Shown piece after piece: positions 34,501-47,700 of a stretch of 64,000 bases of DNA. Location: contig CM067084.1 of NCBI GenBank assembly GCA_034008185.1, positions 7,149,385-7,213,384 of the forward strand, given 5' to 3'. Both the position numbers and the translations under genes were made by a program. The stretch is from Gorsachius magnificus. Its lineage: Eukaryota; Chordata; Aves; Pelecaniformes; Ardeidae. The notes below the pieces were generated by a model. That model made no database searches. It was given only the letters and a program-made list of their open reading frames with translations, and was not told where the DNA came from. Position 1 is the first letter of the stretch. Every line of letters begins with the position of its first letter.

Positions 34501-37076
34501 AAGTCATTTGGCTGACACATCCTCTTTAGGTTTTTTTGTTGGGAGTCCAAACTATAAATAGTAGTAGTATAGTGCATTTGCAATCAAAATACAGCGTATC
34601 ATTTTCTTGGAGACACTCCTTGCCGTTCTTTCTTGTTGAGTACAACAGTGTATTTTTCTCCATGGTTAGGAGTTGAATGTTTTGGTTCCATCTGAATTAA
34701 AACCGTAGAACTGCTTTCCTTTCTCAGAGAGTGGAGATTTTCTTTACGTTGTTAAGCCACACATGTTGGTTCATCCTTTTGAATTTACTGTTCGTTACCT
34801 GTCCGTGTTAGTCTGCGAAGCAACATACTTGACGAGACTGCAGCTTCGTGGCAGTTTGCCATATATTCTTAGTTTCTCTTGGAACATTTAGTTTAGGAAG
34901 TGGACTAATTAGCGGGTAAACATTGTTTAGCAGAAGAACTCCAATTAGCACTGTTTGGCCTGGCTTCAGTGATAAACAAAGTTAGATGCACGTCAGTGTT
35001 TGTCCTAACAGTTTATAAAGTCTGTTTCGTGGACCTAGGGGACAGCACACACCAGATACATTAAATAGTCACTGCAGTCAAGGCCATGAGAAAAAGTGTA
35101 CTGTGTCAAGCTTAATAGGCTGCGCATGATACATTAGTGAGCTAGTTTGGAAGCCTTCCATTAATCTTAATTATTCTGAAATACTAACTAAATCTTTCCA
35201 AAGGATGTCTTTTTCTTACTGTAGTCTACCTGCTACCATATGGAGAAAAAAAAAAAAGACATACACACTCTTCAGTTATTGTAAAATAATGGAATTTAGG
35301 TTTTCAGTGTGTATTTTAGTGTTGTTGTTGTATTTTCCTCATTTTGTTAAAGCCTAAAATTAAGCTAGATTCTTATCAGTACAAGTATAGACAAGCTTCT
35401 TGCCCCAAGAAAATCGCTGTCCTCGTTTTGGCGTGACAGAATTAATACTGATAAGTAGGTGGGACTAACCTTGTGGTAATATTGCAGGTAGCCAAGTGTC
35501 GTAACGTATGCATGCTTTGGTGGTTCTTAAGGGAGGGGTGCTTGTTCAGCTATGGTGGGCTTATCTATAAGAAACTGAAGACTAGAAGGTTGTTGAAGTG
35601 TAAAATAAGCATTCCTCCTCTCCTGCTCCAAACGCTTTAGTTGCAATTTTATTTTTCTGATTGTCCTGTAAATTCCTTGAGCTTGTAAAGGACCAGGTGT
35701 GTTGGAGAGGGTAGGTAACTTCATGCGCCAGTCCTTTGTGTTGTGACTTTTAACTTATGAGCTAGGCAAACTGGAGCTGTGGTTGAATCCGGTAGTGGCA
35801 TCTTTAGATTATATTCAGTTGACTCGAGTAAATCTAAAATAGTTTATGTGCAATAAAAATACTTAAACTAATTGAATTAATCCTAATTCTGCATGAGAGA
35901 AGGAAGCAGGGAAGCAGCTCTTAAGGTTTTGCTGGATCAGCTGTATTTGTATTTCAGGAGCCGCTATAGGGGAACCAAACAGGACAGGTCTATTCTTAGT
36001 TGTGTGTAGTGGTTTGAAAAACTCCTTTATTCCTGACAGCAGTACACAGACCACAAAAGCAGCCCAGGTGACAAGAGCTCTGTTCAATCTTAAAACTCAG
36101 AATTTTCTACTGGAAATCTTTCCAACCAATTGAAAGGCACTTGTAAAAACTCTAATTCTGATTTTATCGATTAGTCAACTGAAAAATAACAGATGTAAAT
36201 AAAGTAAAACTCCAGCACCTTCCTCCTTTAGACAATGAGACAGATCCAAAACTTCTAGGCACCCATGCAAAGGTATCTATTCTTTACGTTGGGACTCTAG
36301 ATTGAATATATATTACTTGTCATTAAACAGCGCAGGAGGTAGAGCTGCCCTGTGTGGTTAACTAAGAGAGTGAAATGGTCCGCTCACCAGGAGAGAAAGG
36401 AAGGTAACCTAATGTTTAACTATTTATTGCACTTTGCTGTCATCCGTGCTCCACTGTGCTGGTTTCCTTGTGAATGAAATCAGTTCTTCATGGCTGACGT
36501 TCTTGACACTCCAGCTGCAGAAGAACCACGTGTTCATCAAATTAAATTTCTTGCAAGTTTTTTATAGCAGTTGGAGAAAATCCTTCCTCCAAAAATAAAT
36601 ACCAGAATCTACCCCTGAAACCAGGTTGTTGCTGAAGAGGATGGGAGGTGATTGGTGCCTCCTAGGACATGGTTTAAGTTACTTGTTAGATTTAACTGAA
36701 CACATTCACATTTTCTGACTCTTTTTTTTTTTTTTTGCCTTTTGTGAACATTTTACTGTCTTTTTAATATTTTCTGAGTTACTGCTATGTCTTCTCATTC
36801 CCCCATCAGTTCTTTCGTTGTCTACCTTCTTCCCTTTCTCCTCATCTCATTATTCCCCTCACAAGCTACTAATAATTAATGGGTGACAATAGGCCTGACT
36901 TCAGTCTAACAGAGTTTTGCATCTGATACTTCTCTCAAACACTTGAGGAATTATCATGTGAATGGTGCCCAGGTCCTATGGAAAGTATTGCTTCTCAGAA
37001 GTTTTTTCCCTCCTAAAACCAGATTCAATAAATTTAGATTATAATTACATTAATTAGAAAATAAGTCTCTTCCTAC
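28581..37076. other. No gene seen; plain sequence
   Basis: Short duplications occur at 29272-29306 (a 16-bp direct repeat, period 19) and about 32581-32618 (period 19). A GC-richer patch spans about 33.2-33.7 kb. On the minus strand 31434-31502 and 31556-31765 hold splice-like signals and open frames that I could not rank above chance. Minus 35527-35724 is open for 65 codons with a basic, helix-like centre (about 35605-35665) but has no donor. 34880-35060 is rich in TAATTA, GTAAACA and ATAAACAAAG words of the kind seen in developmental non-coding elements; this is only an impression. Confidence 0.45.
30634..30701. repeat. T/G-rich TTGGTT-type tract
   Basis: Nearly pure T and G with repeated TTGGTT and GTTTGTTGG words, followed by a T11 run. 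It contains a single GGTTAGGG, too little to be called an interstitial telomere. Confidence 0.75.
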
Positions 37077-37183
37077 CTGCCATCATGTGAAGATATTTCA
37101 GAGGAGTAGCCATGTACCATTTAAAGTTCTTTTTTTGATTTGGAGTGGTGAAGAAGTCCTCCATGAGGCTAGCAACAGCACAT
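37077..37183 (-). other. Candidate 107-bp exon, minus strand
   Basis: On the minus strand the segment follows GACTTCTTTTTAG and ends ATGGCAG followed by GTAGGA, a good donor. One frame is open throughout (the other two contain stops), entering with 1 nt and leaving with 1 nt. It encodes 35 residues that look like folded protein: hydrophobic and aromatic-rich, with ASLMEDFFTTPNQKKNFKWY followed by MATPLKYLHMM. The same frame stays open upstream to an ATG about 24 bp before the acceptor and downstream for several codons. It might therefore instead be a small free-standing frame or part of a decayed element. Family not recognised. Confidence 0.28.
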
Positions 37184-40100
37184 CTAAAAAGAAGTCTTTC
37201 AATATTTGCCATGTTAAAAGATGCACAGGAATTAATTACATTTTAGATGTCCAAATTTCCTAAGTATTCACATTTGCAAATTTAAGTCTCACTTGCAGAG
37301 AACTGATAAATGGTGTCTCATTAATTTCTAATTTGATCAAAATTTTTGTTTGTTTTTTTAAGTTACAAGGGACCACTCTTGGGAAATACTGCAAAGACCA
37401 GGTTAAAAATGAGCTGTGATAATAAAGTTCCCATAAAATATGGGAACTGATTGATGGCAATGTAAGTGGATAAAAATTGGTCCCACAGTAGAAAGTGAAT
37501 TACTAACTGCTTGACTTTTCTAAAGGTTTACTTGCCTTTCTCTCGTGCCTTGGAAACTTTATTGGGGTTCTAAAACCAAGTACACCCTGATTTAATTCTA
37601 GCACATGCCAGCTTAGTGTTGTGTACTTCTCCTGCAAGTTTTCAAGAGATTGCAGGTGTTCTTTGTTATGGAAAAGCACTTGTGGTCTTTAACTGTTAGG
37701 AAGCTGCTGTGTGACTGTATTCTGGAATATACCTTTATGAAAAAATAAATCCGAGTAGCAGAAAAGATACAAACCACTTATGGAAAGCATGTGAGTGGAT
37801 GTAGGGTGGGACCTAAAGATATAGATGGTACTCTCCACCAAAATACCTGTGGAGGTCACAGTCATTAATGGGTTTTATACATCTAAGAAACAGGTGAAAC
37901 AGCAAGCAGCTGTGGTAGGGCAGGTAGGGCATGCATATGCTCTAAACTGGATGGGAAACTAAAAGTGAGCTAGGAATTAGATCCACATTTCTTTAAGTGC
38001 AGTAACCCATTTTGCTTAACTACTCTTTTATGCTTTTTCCCCTCCCCGTTGATTCTTTTTTTTTTAAAGTTAGCTATAGAACTGGGCTCTAGTGAATTGA
38101 GCAGCAACTCATTTCCTTTGCGATCGCCAGGAAATACACTGAGCAATTAAGGGTGGCTGGATGGGAAAAGGTCTTTCATTTCACTGAGATACAAAGGTTC
38201 CCAGGCCTTCCTGGCTTTTCAGCAGCCTACCAGGTGGTCTGACTTGGAGCTAAGTCCCCCATGTTCCGATGTCTATGGTAGCAGCAAATTTGAGGAAACA
38301 GGACTGAAGACCCGAAGGATTTAATGTTTTTTAAAATGTGTTTCATCACTTAATGGTTCTTTTGCAAATCTCAGTTTCTGTTTCCTACCTGTTTCTATAT
38401 TATCCAGATCAAGAGCAGAGTCAAACAAGTTCCCCCAGCAGCGTACAGGTTCACACAGAGTAATTCCTTATTAACAAGCAGTATCTCCTAGTAATCCTTG
38501 AATTCTCAATGTGTGTAAGGATTAGTAAGTATTCTGTGTGTTTAAGGAAAACAAAGGGAAGGTAGCCATCCGCTGATTCAGTATTGCACAGAGATGCTTC
38601 ATGGCTGTTTTTCTTCCAAATGTTGACCTAAAAATGGAACACTTCCCCAGCAGCGCAAGCTACATTTGACAGCAAGTTGCAGCTTGTTGAAACGCAGTAT
38701 GCCCACTAGTGTAAAATGGGAATATTAGTGTTTCATGTGGAAACATGACTTTGGCTTGAAAATGATACAAGAGATTTACAAGATAAAACAACTGAAAACT
38801 CCAGCAAGTCCGAACAAAATGCTCTCTTTAAATAATGCACTATAAGTAAATATTATTGTTTATTGAAAACCCTGCCACTACTAAGAGTCTATTTTTGCTG
38901 TTTAGGATCTGAATAACAATGCCCATACTATTTGCTAGGAGAAAAAAAAGAAAATCTCAGTTTTATATTCTTGAAAAAATTAGGATTTCTTTAATTGCTG
39001 ATTTATCCAAACTGAAAAAAACTTAACTACATGTATATTCATAACTAATAAATAATTTGATCTGAACTTTGGTTTCCTTACCTCCATTGTTGATTGCTCG
39101 CTATCCGCTTAAAAGTGATCTCACTGTTGTCACAGATGCTAAATTTTTATTGAGCTTTTTGTTCTTTTGTTGCTAGTGCTATGGATTTATTTATTGTTGA
39201 GGGCATTTTTTGTGTGTTTGTGTGCATGTGTGGATTATCTCAATTTTGTCCTTCCTTCTTGTTTCCCTCTCTTATGTTCGTGCCATGGCAGTGTTTTCAC
39301 CAGTTTTGAACTCTGTTTGAAGTTCATAGCCAAATAATACTATTCTAAATGTTAATTCTTAACAGTAGTATAGTTCCTGTGTCCTTCAGCTCCACGGCTC
39401 TTAAGTGCACTGTGATCTGTTACACTCATCACAGGATTAAGGAACAAGAAGTGCTAATCCAGGTTTTGCCCCTTCCTGGCTCTGTAGTTTAGGTTTAGTC
39501 AATATATCTTCTGCTTGTAAAAGGTGAAAGCTGACCTGAGTGTCTCAACAAAGTGGGGTGAGGATTAATTGACCGCGTACACAAATTGTTGCATGGATGC
39601 TAGGAATGTTTTGGCAAGATTTTCAGATGGTGTAAACTGGTACAGTTCAGCTGAACGAAACAGCAGCTCAAACATAAGTGGAAGATATGTTGGTATATTT
39701 TACATTACAGTTTGACATCATTTGTTTTGAACTGTTTGGTACATCGTAAAAATTTGCGCTTTGTTACAAGAAATAAGTAATTGAGGGGAAATATATGTGA
39801 AATTTTTTAGCTCTGTAAAATGTACAGGAGCAATTTCACTAGTATTTCACTGTCAAAATACGTACCAGGTTTCAAAGTTTGCCTGCACCTGTTTTGGCAT
39901 CCAATGAGGATTTTCTTTCTAAAAGGGAGTACAATCTGTTACCTGAAATTGTAAAAATCTTGTGTTCATTTGAAAAGATCCAACTTATCATAGAGATTGG
40001 TGTCTTATTATGTATCAGGAAAATGTTTCATCAGCCTTCACAAATGACAGCAAGGAATTTCAAATGCAGTTCCCAGGAGGCCTCCGCTGCCTGGGACATC

Positions 40101-41191
40101 CAAGTGCTCTGCTATATAAGGTCTGATGCAGTCTGCTAGCAATCCTGGCCTAGAAAAATGTTGGAATATTTTAATTTGCCACGTCAATTTTCAGTACATA
40201 CTCTAGTTTACAATAATATTATTTGTTAGTTGGAGCCAAGAGCAGGAAAACAGGAATGCTGTGGAGTCCTCTGTAGCTATTGTGGAGGTTTGATAGCCTT
40301 AGACACAGAGAAAACTGTACTCCCAAAGTAGTGTTAATGTCATTGAAACACCTGAGTTTTGTATAATCTCGTATTTTAGAGAGCAAAAGAGAGAGAGGGT
40401 TCTATATACATGTGCACATAATAAATGTCAGTCTGGTTTATTCTTTCAGAATTAATGTATGGGGAACTGGAACTCCTGTAAAAAGCATTAGCCTGGGTGA
40501 ATATTCTTGCCAATGCAACATTTGCATGATTGATGAATGATGTCTTGGTCATGCAAGCCCTTGAGGAACACAGTACAAATAGCAGAATCATTTTTTTTCA
40601 TGCTTACTCTTTCAGAGATTTTACAGGTAAATCGTTGAGTAGAGTGGAATTTTAAAAATGTTGTCTTTTGACCACAATGGTAAAGGGCACTACGTTTCCT
40701 TCTCGTGAGTTCCTGTTTGGGACAGACAAAGCAGATGTTTGGCTTGGAAGCAGGCTTTATTTGGCGTGGTGGCAGTAAGTACTGAGAGATTTGCTATTGA
40801 CATTTAATCCCTGATGTTTCTGTAGACTGTAAGACCAATTTTTTTTCTTTATTTCTGTCTTTTTTGTTGTTGTTGCTTGCTTGAATCTATGTAAAATGAA
40901 CTGAAGTCATAATACATATTTGGCAAGGGAGCTGGAAATACTGTATTCTGTTTCTTATACTCTTGACAGTCTTACTCATAAATCCCAGTCCCCTGATTCC
41001 TCTGATCAGAGTGAGATTTTTTTTTTTATGCAGGTGTTTAAAATGTGAAATTAGATGTTTCCCCCAAAGCTGTATGTCTGATCTCCATCATTGCAGCCAT
41101 CCAACTAAAGTGCCTGTCCTCCAAATCATTCTGGCTTAGGGAAGAAGTTTCTTCCTGCATCTGGTCTGTGCTTTGTAATATTAATCTGTTT
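37184..41191. other. No gene seen apart from a candidate exon
   Basis: Plain, AT-rich sequence. Acceptor-like and donor-like signals at 39889-39942 (minus) enclose a 54-bp open segment whose phase does not fit its neighbours. An unusually strong plus-strand acceptor at about 40616 is followed after only 11 nt by CAG and GTAAAT. Confidence 0.45.
39082..39138 (-). other. Candidate 57-bp exon, minus strand
   Basis: The donor on the minus strand is near-ideal (TGGAG followed by GTAAGG). The acceptor is poor, AAAATTTAG without a real pyrimidine tract. In the frame entering with 1 nt it encodes ICDNSEITFKRIASNQQW and leaves with 2 nt. Exit phase fits the candidate at 37077-37183, giving an Arg across the junction. 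The peptide looks protein-like but is too short to identify. Confidence 0.2.
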
Positions 41192-41230
41192 AAAAAAAAA
41201 AAAGGGGGGGGGGAGGGGAGGGGGAAGGGA
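41192..41230 (+). other. A12 run then G-quadruplex motif
   Basis: A-run 41192-41203 passes directly into G10, then A, G4, A, G5, AA and G3 (41204-41228). This satisfies the usual four-run G-quadruplex rule with 1-2 nt loops, so it should be among the most stable structures in the window. Confidence 0.85.
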
Positions 41231-41629
41231 AGCAGCTGAGAAGATAACTGAGCTGTGAAGGCAACCAAGCTGATTTGCACAAAAATACTGAAATGAATTA
41301 CTGTTCTAATAAACTCTGGTTTTCCTGTAAAACCTCCAGTATGGGAGTTTTCATGCACAAAGGTATTTTGCAGACATTTTTGCTGCAAAAATCTTACGTG
41401 TTAGAAAAAGAACTTGCCCTCTTTTTCTGTATTTGCATGTTCATATAACAGACTGTCAAGGTACTATGGTATGGTAAGTTAGGAAAAAGAGATAACGTTT
41501 TTTAAAACAATGTGGCTTGGCAGAATAGTTGGGTACCTTGCTTCTGTTTGGTGTAAGCTTTACTTTCCCTTCTGGGTGATAATCCTGATCCAGGGGAGGC
41601 CCTGAAACTGCCCCTCTGGTTTCCCTCAC
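41231..41629. other. No separate gene; continuation of a minus-strand open frame
   Basis: Two minus-strand frames stay open from the candidate exon at 41630-41713 into this stretch (to about 41502 and 41456). The exon could therefore extend to another weak donor, an AAG followed by GTACCC near 41523. Nothing else is seen. Confidence 0.4.
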
Positions 41630-41713
41630 CTGCAGTCTTAGACCCATGGGCCGTGCTGAAACGAGCACTGGAAGCATTGAAGTGATGCATTTTGTATGCT
41701 GCAGATTCAAATC
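41630..41713 (-). other. Candidate 84-bp exon, minus strand
   Basis: On the minus strand a C/T tract (the G-runs at 41733-41746 seen from the other side) leads to CACTTTTGCAG before 41713. The 84-bp segment ends ACTGCAG followed by GTGAGG. Both splice sites look good and the length is a multiple of three. Two frames are open: frame 0 gives DLNLQHTKCITSMLPV and onwards; the frame entering with 2 nt gives AAYKMHHFNASSARF and onwards. Neither is recognised. Its exit phases do not match the next candidate at 39082-39138, so it would need another partner or be an alternative or non-coding exon. Confidence 0.28.
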
Positions 41714-41732
41714 CTGCAAAAGTGAAGTTATT

Positions 41733-41746
41733 GGGGGGGGAGGGGG
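41733..41746 (+). other. G8-A-G5 run
   Basis: A short G-rich run next to the candidate exon at 41630-41713. From the minus strand it is a C-rich pyrimidine tract placed correctly to help define that exon's 3' splice site. Confidence 0.7.
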
Positions 41747-41749
41747 AAG

Positions 41750-44700
41750 CAAACCCGTGGAAGAATTCAGCTAATTAACTTAATTTTGCAGTGATACTTG
41801 AAATGTTTGGGGTCTGGTGGGCTGGACTGAGATGGTTTGAAAGTTATATTGAACTTTGTTTAAAAGATCTGATGCTCTGCAGGAATAGGGCTGGGGGCAC
41901 ACTGAACCTTACTTTTTGCTTCGTGGCTTTTGTTGACTGTTGGGAGGAGATGCAAAAGGGAATATGGGAAGGGAAGAGAGAATGATAGAGCTGTACCCCA
42001 CATGGATGATCAGTGCAAATGCTGCTTGGACCTAGAGCCTGTGCCTAAAGGGTTATACGCACAGAGTGCTGCTGCATCAAGTGCAAGACTCCCATTTTTA
42101 AGGACACTGCCTACTGTGAGAGAACCCAACTGCCTCTGGGGCAGAATAGGGCCTTAGAGCTGCTACAGCTTGAACTGTGTCTCATCTGGGGATACGTGAG
42201 GGCTGCTTATGTTGTAATATGAATGCTTTGGAATCAGGATATTGCTCCTGCTATTAGGCAGTCAACAAAAATTTTAAATGCCTTTTGTTCTTAGGGGTAG
42301 CTTTATAAAATCTTAACAACCAGTGGTTTCCTGTTTAATCTGAATATAGCTTAATTTACCAGCTTGCCTTTCAAGATGGTCCTGGATTTACCACCTGAGC
42401 CACAACTTCCTTAATGTCATGCCAGAATAATTTTAAGGGTAGGATATATTCAAATAACATGGAAAATGTGTCCAAGAGGGTGAGTGTGTGATAGCTCTCA
42501 GGTTACGGTGTGCAGCAGAGTCTGTAGAAGTGACATGTATCAGCCGTTAACACTTTGCAGAAATTAGTCCTAGAAGAGTAAAAAAAGCAGGCTAATTATT
42601 TTTTTTTCCTCGCTAGTTCTGTTTCTTGCCCCTTCCTGCTGATTCTTAGAATGTGGGTATGCTATTTTAAAGAAGAGCTTGTCTGTATAATTATGCAATT
42701 CTGTTATTATATAGCGAGGTATGGTTACCACCAGTCAGTAGAAGTAGTTCTTCCACACCAATTGTAGCTGTTCTTGGGGGACACTGAAAAGGAGAGTGGT
42801 TTTTAAAAGCTGTTTGAAGAAATAGCGAACCACCAAGCATACAGGGGAGGAGTACTGGGAGTGCGAAAAGCTCCTCTTCTTTAGAGGAGAAGGCTTCAGG
42901 CGGTATGCCATGAAATGTAAGTAATTAAAACATTACAAGGGCCTGAAACACAATGCTCCTCCCACAACTGAAATATTTTTCATTCTGTATTTTAGTCCCA
43001 GGTCTTGATTTTGTTTAGGAAATCTTTATATTGGGTTTCAGGGTACATTCCTGTGCGCAGTTTTTCCTAGTACTGACAGCCAGAAATGGTTTCCTATCCA
43101 TTGTTTTAAAAACTTTTCTAGGATATCTATGCATTAGAAGAGACTGCCTCAGGTCCAATAAATTTATTCATTAATGGCGTCAGAATTAGTTTTTTGGAGC
43201 ATTCTGAACTTCCGTTATTCCCACTGTGGTCTCTAGACTATAGTCTATCACCAGGCCTTTCTGTGCAGAAAGAGCTGCCAAAAAATCAGAATAGGAAAGG
43301 ATTATATGACTCAAGTCGTAGTCACATTGTTCAGAGGCACTTTGTGAAGCCAGCCTGCTAATGGCATGCCAACCCTCAGGGATGGTCCTTCAGCTCAGAG
43401 CGAGAATCGGCAGGAGAGGGGCTGTAGCCCACCTTTTGTGTAAGACTTTGACTTTTCCTTTATCAAAGCTGTATTTCAGGTTGATTTTTTTCACCATGTT
43501 AAAGAAAACCAAACCAAACCAACCACCAGGTACCTGTCTTTTGTCTGCGTGAGGGGCTGGAGTGCATTAAGCTTGCTGACCACCCGTGGTGTTTGATTGG
43601 GGTCCCCTGGACTTTTTGCTCCCTTTTTGCACCAACCTTGCCATAGCTGGAAAACTGCAGGATCACTGCTTCCCTAAGAGTTCCTTTTTTTCCCCTAGCT
43701 TATGAAATATCTCTGTTCTTTGTGGGGAAAAAAAAAATAAATACAGATTTAAGGCAGAAAACTCTCCTCCTCCATTGCTCAACCAAAACATGGCTGTGCC
43801 AAGCGAGAACTTCCCTGTTCTTAAGAAATGATCCCCAAAGCAACTGGGATTAGCCTGGGAGCCTCCAAGAGTGGCTAGCATATGCAGGAGGTGGTGATGT
43901 CTAATGGGCAAGGCACTGCTCTGTGGAATAGAAGTATAAAATGAAAAATTGAATTTTTCGTAAAAATTGAGATCTACAGATGAAAAACCTCACATAAGCT
44001 AAGTGAAAATAATCGTTAAGCTCAGCAGTGGGTCTGGAGGCCACTCACAGGCTGCTCATGTTGGTTTCAGGTGGTCAAGGGATGCTCTGCCCCAGTGGCG
44101 GGTGAATTTAATTTTGGCAAGAGGGTTGTAAGTGCTGGGTGCGGGCGTGCTCCAGCAGCTTGTGCAAAAAAAGGCACCTCTCCCATCTCAGCTGCATCCT
44201 CGATGCTGTCAGCAGAGGTTGGAGGCTGCGCAGGGCGGGCGGGCGTACGTGTATTAAATCAGTGCTGGCCAATTTGGTGGCTTAACTAGCTACGGGTAAG
44301 TGAACTTAAGTGAGGAAAGGGATCACCACCTGCTGAGGGAGAAGCACAGCCTGCTGTCTGTGGTCCTAAACCTGCTGGTAACTAAAGCAGGGTACGTTGC
44401 ACATGGCAGAAATACTTTAGCTGGCATTGCGTGGCTAGTGTCTGCTTTACTGTGGGAGACTTAGTCATGGGAAGAGTCGAGACACCTGGTGAGAAGGGGT
44501 AGAAATTTGTTTTTTCTCCCGTTACTTTTGATAGGAAGATTTTGCTACTGTGACTCTAGGACTTGTGTCTGGGAGCTAATGGTTGGCAAGGTTGAATTTA
44601 AAGTAAATTTAAATTCTTTTAATCTGATTTTTATTTTAATTTCCTTTTTTTCCCCTTGTAAAACAAGTTAGCACACTCTGATATTTTTATCTACAGCGTT

Positions 44701-47700
44701 AACACGAACAGCAATCATTGCCAATCCCTGCAATTATTATTTTGTGATCCTTCGGGAGCCTGCTGTACCAAGGCATTCTCTTCCTGTTGCTTCGGCACCT
44801 GGGAATTCAGGCTCCAATGATATTTTCCAGCAGATGTGACTATCGGGGCTTGTTTATTTTTAGCTGGGGATTGTGCACCTTGATCTCGGTGGGAAGCTTC
44901 CTGTCCTCATTGTCTTTTACAGCCGGTTGTAAAGGCAAGTGGCTTATAATGACCTACCCTTACTTCCCCTCGCTGGTTCCAAAAGACACAGGAATGTCAT
45001 CATCACATGTTATAATTTACTCAGGGACTTTCCGATGAGGACCTCACAGGTTTAACCTTTCCAAAAGCTGTGTTTATTCAAGAGGGTAATAGTGTTGGTA
45101 GCTTGAATGTTGAGGCTAGGAAGTTACCAGATTGTATTTGATAAGTTCATTGATTTTTGTCCACTGAACAGTTTTTATCTGGGGGCAAGTGAGTCTGTGC
45201 TTTTTCAGTGAGGTGCATATTTTGATCACCTAATTGCATTATAACAAAATTTCAGAGGAAAAGAATTGTTATTTTTAATATTACATATTAAAGTATGTGA
45301 AGTTCTAACTTCCCTTAAATTAATTTTAAATAATGGAGAAGGGGGGAATCATTCAGAAATGGTTCATAGTTCTCCATCATAAATGGCAGAAGCTACTTTT
45401 TCTAAAAATGTATTTTAAAACATTCTAAAACTTTAAGCCGTGTGTGTATGTGCGCGCTCCTGCACATAGGTGCCTATGCCTGCGTGTGTTTCAGACTGGT
45501 GCGACACAACTGTATAAGAGCCTTGTATATCAGGTTGTAATGGAAAATTTTCCTCTTTAATTTATAAATAACTTAAAAAAATGTATAATGCATGATATAG
45601 ATGCAAACTGAGCTCTGCATTGTTGCTGAAAGTGATGCACTTTCAATTTTTGTTAAAGAAAAAAGCCTTCAGCAAGAGTGAGCTCCGTTTCCAAGATTGG
45701 TGCTTTCTTTTGCCTTTGTGAACGTTGCTGTTGTGATGCTATTTTTTCTGTTTCCTGTTATATGAAAAACAGTTTAAGAAGGAGATTTCCATCTATTATG
45801 CTCTTTAGAAAACAGACGTGATGATCCAGCTGATGGTTGGGTTTAATATATAGGGGGTTTGGAACAAAGCCCAAACTTGCGAATCATTTCATCTTGCTCA
45901 CATAACTTGTTTTGTCATTATAGGGAAAAGAATGTTTGTTTCCTAAATACTCCATGTGGTAGATAGTGGAAACTACATGCACACTACCTTTCCCTCAGGA
46001 AATTTTCCACTAACAATATACAGATTATATTTTTGGCAACTATTTTGAATTTTGGAAGAGGGACATGATACAAGGATCCCCTTTTAGTGTTCTTTTGTTA
46101 ATATGAAAAAAGAAAACAGACCTGTCTTTCTCTTTGCAAGGTGAGCAATTAACATGGGAGTGATAACTGCTGGTGGTGCTTACAATGTGATATTTATTAT
46201 TGGGTAATGTTGTGGGAAGAAATCACCCCATCTAACTCTTCAGGACTGCTGTGGAATGCTTTTTGAGGAACATGAGACCAAGGCTCTACCATGAAGCACT
46301 ACTCCAGGTTATTCCAGAAGAGGCTTAAAGCTTGCTTAGCGTTTGCTTTGCAGGCAACAGTTACGATGAGGAGCACTTTTTCTGATTGTTTTGGTACTTG
46401 TTTTGCCATTGCGTGGCATCGTGTGCTGATTATCTTTTTAGTTGCATTTTGGGGAAAAGGCTCGGAGACCTTCAATTCTCTTCTGTATTCTTAAAAAAAA
46501 ACCCCAAAATGTATTGTTCCAAACTCCATCTCAGGAGTACCTTCAGTGAGTTGTTGAGATTCCTGGTGTGAAAAAAGTCAATCTTTTATACCATGGAAAA
46601 ATTTGATCTTTTCCAGTACTGTAAACTCTGAGAGATATTTTTTTTATTTTGCATTTGTTCCAAGAGTCACCTTTTTAATGGTTTAGTCAATTTTGAGGCC
46701 ATAAATGATTATTTCAAATATGTATCCTACTTCTTGAATGCAGTTTAGCCTAGCCACACATCAAGGATAGAATTCGGTATAACCAAGGGGTGATGTGTCA
46801 ATCCTATTTCCCTGAATATTTACTTCCAACTGTGAGAAACTACATGAAATACATACTTGGGAACAAACTTCTTAAACTACAGTTTTTACCATAGCATCCT
46901 CAGCCTTATTTATCCTTAGCTACTGCTCTTCTCACTGAACACTGTAGGTGCTTGCTTCTTTAGCTGTAGAATGCGAACCAGGTTACCAAGCAGGATAAGT
47001 CCTCTTATTCCCTTTTAAGTGTAGGGAAACTGAGGGGAGACTTGCCCAAGGCCTCACTTTAGGATATTAGAAGAAAAAAGGTATTTTTTCATGACCGCTG
47101 TTAATGGCCCAGAGTCCAGAAAGCTCCATGTGGGCTGTCGTGTTACTGTTCTTATCAGCCCAGGGACTGGTGGAAGGGACGTGTTGGCTGTGCTGTATAT
47201 TTTTTCCACCTGCCTTTCACTGTGTTAAAATTGGTCGACTCAAAGCTCAACTAACCTGTATAAGAAAGATTCCTCTGAGGCTGGCATTCTTCTGTTGAAA
47301 ATAGTATTGCCTGGTGAATGAATATATGGATCTTTTTTCTCTCCAGGATCTGTTGTAGTTAATATTTGGCAAAACAATGATAAAAAGCGAACATAAGAGA
47401 AAAATCTTTGTGTAAAAGCGATAAAATGGTCTCTGGGGACCTGGTAAGCAGATACAGAGAACTCCCTGTTTTGTTCTTAAAACATTTGTGTGCACTCCTG
47501 GTACTGATACTGAAAAAAACCCCCTCCCAACATGTACCTACAGAGCTCAGTTGAATGGCACATCCTGACATGTGGAAGGAGGAATGGTGAGGCTGAGCTA
47601 CCTGAAAGAATGGCTTGGCATTCCTGTGGCTGAGAGGAACTGCTTTTGAGGAAAGAAAGAAGATGGGGAGGAGCCCGGGCACTGATGAGCATGCGTGGGG

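Noticed and set aside
41698..41718. tRNA T-arm-like GATTCAAATCC with near-complementary GCAG/CTGC flanks
   Set aside because: The stem has a mismatch, and no acceptor stem, D-arm A-box or anticodon arm could be placed upstream.
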